From the NCBI GenBank assembly GCA_026936335.1, contig JAPMXV010000025.1, forward strand, positions 1 through 64,000: a DNA stretch of 64,000 nucleotides, given 5' to 3'. This DNA comes from Mantamonas sphyraenae. Taxonomy: Eukaryota; CRuMs; Mantamonadidae. The notes under the pieces are model-generated. The model worked only from the letters and a program-made list of their open reading frames with translations. It made no database searches and had not been told where the DNA came from. Shown one piece after another: positions 32,701-44,400 of this stretch (positions are counted from its first letter, which is position 1; every line of letters begins with the position of its first letter). The position numbers and the translations under genes were made by a program.

Positions 32701-35346
32701 GACGGAGCCGACACCTGTTGTGCCTGTGACAGTGGCCGCGCCTGCCCCTGTGGTCGTGCGTCCCTTTTCTCGCACGCTGCCCTTTAACCGCTTCAAACAG
32801 TCGCGACCCACGCCACCCAACACAGGTTCAGCCGCCGCAGACAAGGCGTCGTCGTCCTCCTCGTCGTCCTCATCCTCATCATCGTCTTCCTCACCCTCCT
32901 CGTCGTCTGCCTCGCGACGCAACCTGAACAAGGTCAACGTGACGCCGCAGAAACAACCGCGAGCGGTGGGTGCACGCAGCAAACTGAGCAGTGGCGAACA
33001 GGCGCTGTTGGATGCAGGCACGGCCTCGCGTGCCGATGGTGTGTTTCCACCGAACGAACTGCTGGTTTCGCACGCCCTCCGTGGCATCACAGTGGATAGC
33101 AGACACCGCGTGTTGGCGCTGGCGGCCTCCCACCTGCTGTACGGTGATCCTGTGCAGCGCCACACACGTGCGCTGGAGCTTGCGGTCCACAACCAGTGGA
33201 AGGAAGCCCAACGCCAGAACTATCTCAAGATGATGCGTGCTCGCCTGCAACCCACCGTCAACGTCACCCAGCCTGCCTTTGTGTCTGTCGAAGCCCTTCA
33301 GGACGTCCTTGACATGTCACGTCTCCTCCACTACCGTCGCATCCCGCTCTTTATGAACCACCTGCGCGCGATCTCTCTCGCACCGGAGGGTGCCACTGCC
33401 ACTGCCCAGTCCATGTCCTCGTCCGCCAGTGGCTCCTCGGCCTCCTCTTCTTCTTCCTCCGTCCGTCGTCGCCCTCGTCGCCCAACTCCTCCTCGTCCCT
33501 GGCTGGTTCGCCACGAGGAGTTGCAGACGAATCGTTGGAACGAAGGAAGAACGAGCTGCGTGCTCACCAGATCAAACTCTACGATCGCTTGCTCAAGGCC
33601 TTTCGCGACGAGTATCTGGTGTACCTCAAGTCGCTGGGCATCCAGCTGGTGTCTCTGAGCAAGGCCGAGAAGGAGGGCGAGTGGACCAACGAACGCACAC
33701 GCCGTGCACAGTCGCGCAACAGCAGAGAGCTGCAAACCCTGTCGTCCAGCCTGGCACCCGCGTCCCTGGGTGAGTCCATGGTCATGGTCGGTGACAAGGA
33801 GACCATCAAGCTCAACACGGGCAAGGTGTACCTGCAGAAAATCTTTCCTGGCGGCATGCTGCTCATCGAACAGGGCTTCCACGGCACCTATGCCTGCTGC
33901 AACATCTACGTCATCCCGCAGCCCACGCGTGTTGGCCTCAACGCACGCCGTGCACGCGACGGCGACCACAGCTTGCAGAAGCTGCGCGTTTTCATCGAAA
34001 AGTGTGCCAACATTCGTCACCTGATGCGTCTCAACTCGTTTGTGTACGATTTTCATGTGCGCGTCTTTCACGACTTTCTGCAGAACCCACAGGTGGCATA
34101 TCCGGCGTTTGACTTTCGCGAGTGCCTCCTGCAACTCGTCAACTTCTACCGCACCAAGCAGCCTCGCTACGTGCGCAACCGCGTGGTCAGCGAACAGCTT
34201 GCCGTCAAGTTTGAGCTCACTCGCGTGTCGGCCACCGACTTTTTCACGTACATCACCGAACACGCTCAGCGCTACCTCGGCTTTGACAACCTGCGCCACC
34301 GTGGCATCCAGAGCACCATCTTCCAGTGTGCCAACTGGGAGCAGATGCTCGAATGGGAGTCCCGTTGTGGTCCTATGCTCTCGCCCGACGGGGCTTTCTT
34401 CATGGACACCCAGGAGCGTGGCGACGTGCGCGACAACGCTCGTCGTGCCGCTCACGACCCGTTCCGGTATGCCATTGTGGCCTTTCTGGCCAAGGAAGCC
34501 AGCCAGGACGACGACTTGCAGATCCAACTGGTTGTGATGCGCACCAACGCAGAGACGGTGATGCCTCTGGTCGACCGCAAGCAGGACGAAGTGTGGAAGG
34601 GAGCCGAGAGTTCGCCCGAGGAGGGCTCACCTGAGGCTGCCTACGACGAAGGGGACTACCCCATCATCCGCGATGTGGTCGATAAGGCCAAACTCTACCT
34701 TATGGAGGTCATTGGACGCGCCAAGAAGCACTATCAACGCGACGAGTTGTGGACCAAGATCTTGACCTGCAACGCACCCAGTGCCCGAGACGACATTGTC
34801 GTGCGCAAGCGCCTGGGCCAAGGGGGCATGATGTTCCACTCGGCCACCATCATCGAAGACTACCAGGGCGAACGAGCAAAGATGCCGTCTGTGGGACCCG
34901 GAGACGCAGAGGCCGAGGAGGAGCATCGTCTGCTGGCGGATTCGGATCAAGGCCTGGAGTTGCAGGACATGCGTTCATTGCTCCATTTGTGCGACAGTCG
35001 CCCATTGGAAGACGCGGACGACCGACTCTCGGCACTCTTCCAGCTCTCCATCGACTGGCGCGCGCTCCTCGCACACATTGTGCGCATGTACAGGCAGGAC
35101 ACGCGTGTGTTCCGTTTCGAGGACAGCTGGCACTTTGCCGTGTTCCACCACACAAACACCGATGTCATGATCTACACCCAATACCAAGACGAGGACGGGG
35201 CCGTGCCGAGCATCTTCCTCTGCCGCCGCGACAACCGCAACAGCGAAGAGGAGCTTCCCGATTCCATTCTGAGCGCCTTTGAATCCAAGCACGTGTCTGA
35301 TTTCATGCAATGTGTCCTCGGATTCCTGTGGCGAGGCAGTGCGTGA
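23705..35346 (+). CDS. SZT2: SZT2 homologue, KICSTOR complex subunit (~3,800 aa)
   Basis: The exons are 23705-23839, 23953-24431 and 24551 onward; both introns (GTACAC...CACAG, 113 bp; GTCGGT...CTCCAG, 119 bp) are in phase. The N-terminal part has the SZT2 vWA-like start (YRVAMVIDLSPIARVPPLQQ). Conserved blocks near the end include LQKIFPGGMLLIEQGFHG and HLMRLNSFVYDFHVRVFHDF. In animals SZT2 holds KICSTOR together on lysosomes and recruits GATOR1, so amino-acid loss can shut off mTORC1. Two frame changes are needed: near 26520-26555 (after EDSFQA; a one-base deletion, no fitting intron seen) and near 33440-33530 in a serine tract (a weak 62-bp intron, 33465-33526, fits). Asp/Glu-rich inserts lie at 24230-24330, 25150-25205 and 28960-29530; polyserine tracts at 25380-25520, 26830-26880 and 32850-32920. 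Human SZT2 is about 3,430 residues. Confidence 0.85.
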
Positions 35347-35484
35347 GCAGAGCGAGGGGGAAGAACAGATTCCATTTCGTTCCTCCACGCTGTCCCTCCC
35401 TTTTCTTCACTTCTTCACGTTCCCTCCTCTCTTGTTGCTGCCTTTGTTGTTGTTTCGTGTCGTGCCGCATGTTGTCTCCAGAGC
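35347..35484. other. Convergent 3' spacer between SZT2 and the giant gene
   Basis: Only 138 bp separate the stop of SZT2 (+) from the stop of the giant receptor gene (-). The stretch is T/C-rich on the top strand, with TTGTTG repeats near 35440-35460. Both 3' untranslated regions must lie here or overlap. No AATAAA-like signal is seen. Confidence 0.6.
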
Positions 35485-38400
35485 TCATGCGTCCAAGGCG
35501 TGCGTTTTGCGGAATGCCGGCCAGTATTTGCTCTCAAACAGCTCGACCAGACAAGCGTCGTACAGGTCGTGTGTAACCTCCTCCTTGTCCGTCTTGTGAA
35601 TGACATCGGACATGGTGGCAAAGTCCAGTTGCTCCAGGTAGCGGTCGCCATCGTCGTCGAAAAACTCGATGGTGATCTCGTTTGCGTGCTCTTGGCGCTC
35701 CACGCCCTTGAGCGTCTCCATTTCCACCACCGCCAACACAAACGCATTGGCATGCTCGTCTTCCACGTGTTCCTTCAGATAGGCAAGCAGCATGGCGCGG
35801 CTTTCTGGGTCGGTGAGTGCGTCGCTCATGCGTGCCTCTTCGTTGTTGATCAGTTCCACGGCACGCAGTTGCTGCTCCTTCCTCTCAATCGATTCCTTCA
35901 CGTGAGCGCCTCGCATCTGCACAAACTCGTCGAACGTAGACTCGGCAAACAAGCTGATGAGGATCGGATCGAGGAGACCGCGCTCGGGTGCCGCGCCCTC
36001 GTGTGCCACCTGCATGGTCTGCACCACCAGGCCATAGTCCACTTCGTGCACAAAGTCGTCGCTGTCGTCGTCCAGGAATCGTTCGACCACCTCTTCGACG
36101 GCAGCCTCGGCCTCGGCCACGTCCATGGGCTCGCTGCTTGCGTTGTCAAACAGGTTGTCGTAGGTCATGGCCGTGTGCACCAACGCAGCCACGTTGTCTT
36201 CCACAGACTCGTTGTTCTGCACATGCGTGTCCAGCCACGCAAGCAGTTCCCTGCGCGTGTCCAGCGACTGCAACGCAGCGTTCATCGACGCCAGCGGATC
36301 CTCCTCCAACAGGCGCTCCTCCACCACGTTCACGACCATGTCCCTTCGCCCACCATCGCCACTGAAAGCTGCCAATGCTGCGCTGGCCTGGCTGCGTGCA
36401 GGCAGTGGTGATCGTGAAGGCGAACGCGACGCTGCGGGCGAAATCGCAAGGCGGTCGCGCGACCGCGACGCACGAAGGCTGTCGCCACTTCCCTGGCCCA
36501 GGCGAGTGTTGGAACGCGATGGTCGAAGGCTGCCACCACTTCCCTGGCCCAGGCGGGTGTTGGAACGCGATGGTCGAAGGCTGCCACCATTTCCAGCACT
36601 TCCCTCGCCCAACCGTGTGTTGGACCTTGATCCACGCAATGTACCCGTTTCGGGCGAGCCCAACAGTCCGGTGTTGCTGTTGCTGCTTGTGTCGCTACCA
36701 CTGCTGCTGGTGCTCGTGGTGCTGGTCGCCGTTTCCAACCCGCCTCCCTTCTCCGCGTTCTCCTTGTCCCATTGTGTCATGGCGTCGTTTTCCAGTTCCT
36801 TGCGAACCTTGGCCAGTTCGGCCTCCAACTCGGCCTCCTGCACGGTGAACAGGTTGGTGATGGCCTTGCTGGCCACCACTTGGCGCAGCGACGTGCCCAG
36901 CTTTGCCAGGCGCCCGCTCACGCGCACCGAATCTGCTTCCGTCACCTGCACTCCCAGGCGTCGCTTCTTGTCCGCCTCCTCGCTCCTGCTTTCGTCAAAC
37001 TTGGCCAGCACCATTTCACGCTGCAGCTGTGCCACCTGCTTGCGCTTCACTTCTTCGTAGTTGCGCTGTGCCTGCAGGCGCATGTCGAGAATCAACTTCT
37101 GCTTGCGTGCCAGCAGCCAGAACTGCTTGGTCAGAGTCAGGCCAAAGTAGATCATGACGGTCAGGTTGAGGATGAACAGGAACACAGAAATGGTCACTTC
37201 GTCTGTGGTCGATGTCTCCGAGCTGAAGAAGAGCATGCCCGTGAGCAGCGTCACTGCGGTTGTGCCCAGAGAGATTGTCTCCAGGTTGGTGGCGCTCTTC
37301 TTGGCAAAGGGTCGCGCGTACAGATGGGCCACAATGGCACCCATGGACATCCACAGACCTGCATACAGCTGCGTCAGCGTCGACTGCTGCCACTGCACAA
37401 TCACAAACACCACAAACAGCTTGCGTGTCATAATCACAATCTCCCAGTAGAAGCGCTTCGATGCGTAGCCGTCGTACAGGAAGCGGTAGCGCAGCATCAC
37501 CTTGGGTGTGTTCAGCTTCTTGCGGTTCTTCATGAGCAAGTACAGTCCCAGAAAGATGACGCCAAAGCAAAACACGATGACGCCTGCCACACCCAGGGTG
37601 TTGCGATACAGCAGGTACGTTTCCGTCTGGCAGCTCACACGCATGTCATCCACAAGGTAGCTGGAACCGTCGTCAAAGGACTGGCAATTGAACACCTGGA
37701 AGAGGGCCTTGGACACGATGGGATGCACAATGAACAGCGACACCAGGATGGTCACGCTGTACAGAGACAGCATGCTCTTGAACCACAGGTGCTCGTAGTT
37801 GCCGTGGTACCTCTGTGCAGCCACCGCCTGCTCGATGCGCTTGGCCATGGCCGCACGGTCTTCCACTTGGTCTTCGTCCACGCTGTTGACAATCTCCCAC
37901 TTGGGCGGATCGGGAATCTTGTGGTCGGCCCGCATCTGCGGGATCACTCGCACAATCACCTGGTAGGCAATGGTGTACAGCAGCGCAGGCGTGACCACAA
38001 GCACCACAGGGAACAGACAGTAGATTTCGTACAGCTGGAAAAAGTCCAGCTTCATGGTGCAGTCCACAGGCTGGATGCTGAGCGAGAACAGTGACAGCGA
38101 CGACGCCTGGAACAGACCCGTGATTTCGCTGGTCCAGTTGAGACGGAACTCGCCCACAAACGCAAGCACCTGCAGGTAGTTGAGCACAATCTTCAACATG
38201 ATCGACGCCTGCGACTTGGATCCCATGGCTGTGCGCACCAGGAAAGCCAGCATCAGCAGAGCCGTGGAGAAGAACACAATGACCAGTGTGTAGTCGGCCG
38301 CAGGGGAACTGCACGGGATGCAACGGATGCCGAAGCGTCCGTATCCCGGCGAACAGACGGAACACAGGGGGCCCTCGTAGCCCTCGGCACACGTGTTGTT

Positions 38401-41400
38401 GCCTCCTCCCTGGCAGGCCACAGTGTTTCTGGCAGCGGTAGAACTTGTCCGATCCGTCCTTGGCACGGTAGAAGCCCGGCTGTGGATAGATCTGCTGGCC
38501 CTGGATGCAGACGCCGCCTTCGGTGCACTTTTGGCACACGCCCTCCTTCTCAAAGGTGTTGTCCTTGCAAACACACTGCGAGATGCTGGAGGCGCCCTTG
38601 ATTCCCTGGGTGTCGCGCTGGGTGGGACATACGTCACATCGGCCCTGGCCGGGCAGCGCTTGATACTGACCCGGTTCGCACAGTTCGCATTGACGCGAGT
38701 CGGCACCCGGTGCAAAGAAACCCGGCGCACAGATGCAATTTGCAAACGAGGGTTCGGTGCCTGGGTACAAATCGCCACAGGGGCGCACGCGAAGGACGTC
38801 GGGCACAAGGAGATCACGTACAGGCTGGGCCAGGGTGGTGCCAAGGCGACCCACGGCCGAGAACTGGTAGGTGTAGGTGACACCATGGCGACCACGCATG
38901 GCAAGGTTGGCAAAGGTGACGATTCCGTGCTGCAGGTTGGCTACGTTGCCGGAGCTGGAAAACGCAGCGGGCGTAAAGTCCAACGTCACAGCCAGGGAGG
39001 ACACGTTGACAAAGTTGCCCATGTCATCCACAGATCGTAGCACGGGCGACACAAGCGTCTCTTCGTTGTCGTACACACGTGTGCCCAGCGACAACACTTC
39101 CAACGCGGCCGGCGGCCCCGGAAGCACGGACACGGTCATCTCGGCGGAGACGTACCCTGCCCGAGTGCCAAACACAAGCGTGTACTGGCCAGCCAGTGCC
39201 CTGAGACGCAGGTCGGCAAACACAGCGGTGGTGCCCACCATGGTGGCGTTCGTCTTGCCTGACGCCAATGCATCAAGCGTTGACACAGTCGTCGCCATCA
39301 CGGCAGCCTCCTCCTCCTCCATCACAACCACCGATGCAGCCACAGGCGTGGCTGCATTGGCGTCCACACGCACAATGCGTTCGAGCTCCACCACGACAGA
39401 GGCGGTGGAGGGCAATGCACGTGCGTAGTTGCCGCCTGCATCGATGATGCGGATGGTGGTGCTGCCCACAGACACTGAGCCTGCATTGAGTCCTCCATAC
39501 GTCACCTCGACGGTGGATTGGTCGGATTCGAGGCGCACAGCGGTTCCGTTGCTGACCTGCACAGAGACATCGAGGGGCAGCAGACCATTGCTCTGGAAAC
39601 GCACCACGTGAGTGCCCACACGAGCCCTGCGCAGCTCCAGACCCTGTACGAGGGCACGGCCCAGGGACGAGGGAGTGACGAGGCCAAACACAGAGGTGGA
39701 ACGCAGTTCGACGGGATTGACACTCCTGTTGTTTGCATCCAACCCTCCGGTGCTGCTCACCACCACGGGCTTGATCTGACGCTGCAAGCTGTCGAACGAT
39801 CCCAACGCGTTGCCGCCGGCATCGAGGATGCGCAGATCGAGAGTGGGCACCTGAGTCCAGTCCGAAGCGTTGGCTTGCACAAAGGCAGACCCGTCGACCA
39901 GTGACATGCGCTCGGCAATGCCCACGGTGACGCGATACCACGCCACAACATCCTTGAGCCCGGCACTGGCCACGCGCACTGCGTACACCCCAACACGCGG
40001 TCGCTGCAATTGCAGCTGCGACAGAGTGACATTGCCTGTGGATGTGGTGAGCATCTGCGCGGCAACACTGTCGCTCACGTTGACCAGGTAGGCAGAGTAG
40101 GTGCGGGATGGCACTGCGTCAATGCCCACCAATGAATTGCCGCCAGCGTCCTGCACCTGCACCACAGCCACTGGCAATTTGCTGACAACAGCAGAGGGCA
40201 CTCCCACATTCGCCTGGTAGCCACTCCACAGACGAAGGGCCTCGGCTGCACCGGGCACAACCTCCACCGTCACCTGCACTCCAGCCAGACCCGCACTGCT
40301 GAATGCCACTGTGTAGCTACCGCGTGCAGGTCGGCCCAGGGCCAAGTCGCCAAATGTGCTCATGCCCTGTGAAAGGGCGCGTGTGGTGGTGCCACTCAAG
40401 TCGACCGCAGCGCCTGCAGGCTGCGTCTGCAGCAACGCCGTCACGTTGGCTGACGAGTCTGTTGGGTTGCTGCTTGCATCCACGACCTGCAACTGCACAG
40501 CACGCACACCTGCGTGCACAGCACTTGTTACGGCCGACGTGTTGTATGCAGTCACCACCAGACGAGTGGGCGGACCAGGCACCACGATGAGGTCTGTGTG
40601 CACGCTCTCCAGCTGGGCGGTGGTCACGCACACGCGATACACACCCTGACGAGGGGTGTCCAGGGTGAGACCGGACAAAGAGACGCTGCCCGACGTGGTG
40701 TTGGGCTGCAACAGACCATGCAGGGTGGTGGGTGCGGCGGCTGCGCACAGTGACACGTCCAACGTGCGCGTCACATTGTCCATTCCGACGAGCGAGTTGT
40801 TGCCTGCATCGGCCACAATCACGGGAACGGAGGGCAACGCAGTGCTGGCCACGGCGGGAAGGACATTTGGAGTCCAGCCCGGTGTCAGCAGCAGACGCAC
40901 AGCCGGACCATGAGTCACATGCACCGTCAGCGTGGTGTTTTCCACCCCGTATGCACGTACATCCAGCACCCACGAGGCCACACGCGGAGTGTGCAGCACG
41001 GTGCTGTTGAGAACCGCCTCGCCCTCGCGCATCACGTATGCTTCGGTCGTGGCAAGGCTCAACCCTGCGGTGGTGGGTGTCACCGACATGGTGCGTGTGG
41101 CCAGTGTGTCGGCCGCGCCAACCACGTTGTTACCTGCATCGCGCAGGCTGGCCACAACCGCAGGCACGTGTGACAGGCCACGGCTGTCCACGGTCACCGA
41201 GGTCTTGTCGAGCACCAGACGAGTGGCATCGCCCACAGTGACGTTGATGGCCACAAACACCTCCTTGGCATCGACAGACACCGAGAGCTGGTAGACACCC
41301 ACAACAGGGGCGAGTAGACCGTACCCTTGCAGTGTGTCGGAGAAGCTGATCGATTCCAGCGACTCGGGGATGTCGTCCTCGGTGGCCGCAATGGTGGAGG

Positions 41401-44400
41401 GGGTAAAGACACGCTGCCCCGAAGGGAGCTGCCGGAAGATGCGCACCTCAAGGGCAAGGTCGTCGCCTTCAGTCAACTCGTTGCCACTGGCATCCAAAGC
41501 ATGCACACCCACAGGTGCAATGGTGGTCACTGCCGCACTGCGCAGGGTCTGTTTGCCTCCAGATACAATCTTCACACCGGCATAGTCGCCCGGTTGCACA
41601 AAGACATCCACACGGTGCACGCCCAGCGAGGGCAGACCCGAAAAGGAAGAAACACCGCATACGAAGTCGAGTTGGGTGCCTTGAAATGCAATCCGGTCAG
41701 AGTGGCACGTGTGCCCACACGCACAGCGGATTGCGTACCGGCTGGATTCGCACCCGACGGTTGCACGTGTGCCACCAAAGTGGGTGCGGTGCCAAAGCTC
41801 GTCGGCGTCCCACTTGCGTCTCGTGTCTCCACCGTCATTGGCGCAATCACATTTGTGGCAGAACTCGAATAGACGCCTCCATTGGTGCTGGTGATCAGCA
41901 CCGACGAACGAGCAACACCCGGTGAGACGGAAATGCTCTGCGTGATGCCACTCAGGCCTGCCGAGTCCACATGCAGTGTGTACGTTGCGGACAAGGGCGC
42001 CAGCAGGGCCAGTTGAGTCATGTTGAGCACACCCTGAGTCATGGACGCAGACGCGCCCTGCGTGCGAAGGTACGGGGAAGCAGCCACGCCTTGGGTCAGT
42101 GTGGCCGACACCGTGCGCGTCTGTGGATCATCCGACCCCAAAGAGGCACCGGTGCTATCCACAGTGCGCAACGACAGTGGTGGGAGGGCGTTGACGGTGT
42201 CACAGTTGAGCAGCCACGGGTTGCCCACACCCACGGTGTTGCCGATCATCTCCAGGGCCACAGCCACGCCAGGCACAACGCGCAGGCTGTAACTGACGGT
42301 TCCCAGCGCCCCTGCGCTGCACTGCATCACGTACACGCCGTGAGCCGGGTTGTTGAGTGCAACGCCGCTCACCACCAAAGTGTCGTTCAGGGCACTGGTG
42401 TTGATGGCACTTGCCAGCGTGCCGGCAATGACAGATGCGCTCGTGTTGGCCAGTGCACAATGCACAGTGTGCACTGTGCGCAGACTGGCGTCCACAGCCA
42501 GGCCGTTCAGGTCCTGCGTGTCCAGCACGAGATCCGGAAGCGCCACTGTGTAGTTGGCACCCACGCTTCCGAGATCCGGATTGCGAGCCACCACGCGGTA
42601 CGCCGCACCGGGCACAATGTCCACTGTGACCTGTGTGCTTGTGAGTCCCGCCGATGTGATGCCGATCGTGTGGCTGCCGTTTGTGGGTCTGGTCAGCTGC
42701 GTCGTGCCAAACGTGGCCTTGCCCGACGCCGTAAAGGCACCCGTGTCTCCCGCCAGCACCAGCGTGGGTGCGTTGAGATTCACAGACACCTGCGGCGCAT
42801 TGCTGGCAAAGTTGTTGGCCACGTCATAGATGCCCACTTCAAAGGTGCCCAGGGGTACGGTCACGGCCGCATAGTACACCGGAGTGGGTGCGGTGATGAC
42901 CAGCAGCTTCGAGGGCTGGCCTGCAAGCACGTTGACATAAAACTGTGTGGGAGTGAGGCCTGTGCTGCTCACCTGCACCGCATACACAGTCGCCTTGGGT
43001 GCAAGCAAGGTCACGTTGTCAAAGCGAACCTCGGCGGCGGTGTTGTTCACCGTGGCCACGGTCAGCACGCCCACAAACGTACTCAGTCCGGTGGCGTTGG
43101 TGGCCGTCAGATTGACCTGTCGCACGCCCAACAGACTGGGTGCAGCCAGATTCTGGCTGGCGTCACGCAGAGACACACGAATGCCACTCACGTGCACCTG
43201 TTCGGCAGTTGTGGCTGATACCACGTCTGCGCCTTCAATGCGAAGCAATGTGGGTGCACCTGCGTCCACCTGCACTGTGTACGTCACACTGCTGAGACCC
43301 GGTGTCGCCAGTGTGATGCTCATCGTTCCGTTTGCAGGCGATTCCAAGGCAAGGGCGTCAAACGCCGCTGCGCCGTGGATCATCGACACAGACGAACCCT
43401 GTGCACGCACGCTGTTCCCTGTGGCAATGATGGTACGGTTGACACTGTCGTAGGTGCCGACGGTGTTGTCGCCGCCGTCCAGGGCCAGCAGAGTGATGCG
43501 CGGCAAAGCAACCACAGCTTGTGTCACCACGCGTGCGCTGGTGCTGTCGTTCAACAACAGACGCACGGGCGTGCCTGGCACAACCGTCACATTGAGAGTG
43601 GGTGTGCCCACGAGCGAGTCGGCGCGGAACTGAAGAGTGTACGTGCCTGCCTTGGGGGTGGCCAACGCCAGATCGCCAAACAGGGCCTCTGCATTGGCGG
43701 TATTGCGTGATTGGGTGCCTGTCAGTTGCGGTGGCGGGCTTCCGTTGCTGCCATTCAGCAGCTGCGCGTGTACCGTGTAGGACACAGTGTCCACGCCAGC
43801 AACAAGGGTTTCCGAGGCATCCAGGGCGGCCACGCGCACGGTGGGGATGGCAGTGCTGGTCGATGCCGACACCTGCACTGCGGCCATCGTTTGGTTGCTG
43901 ACCACAATGTGTGTGGCCTGACCCACGGTGATTTCCACCGATGTGGTCACGTTGCGCAGACTCGGATGGCCAATTTCCACAACGTACACACCCGGCTTCC
44001 ACGCCTGCGCAACAATGCCCGTAAACGTGGCGCGTGCATTGGCCAGCGCTTGGTATCGGCTGCCGGCAGACACCGGTGTGGCTGCACTTCCGTTGACGAA
44101 GCGCATTTCCATCACGCGGCCGGTGCCCACTTCCGTCGGCGTCCCACCTGCGTCGTACGCTTCCACACGCACATCGTTCAGCGCAATGGCCGCACTTGTG
44201 GCAAAGGTGTTGAAGTCGATCAGCAGGCGAAGCTCTTCGGGTTCGCCCTGTGTCACTGTCACGTTGTATGTCACTGTCGGCACACCCGCACTGCTGAACG
44301 ACAGTGTGTGTGCACCCGTGCGAGGACGCAGTAGCTCCAGATTTACAAACGTGGCATTGCCTGAGCTGACCACCAATCCGGTGGTCCCTGCCAACGCGCC

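Noticed and set aside
36772-38094. A 440-codon + frame opposite the membrane region
   Set aside because: Its His/Gln-rich sequence mirrors the hydrophobic helices coded on the - strand, which are convincing.
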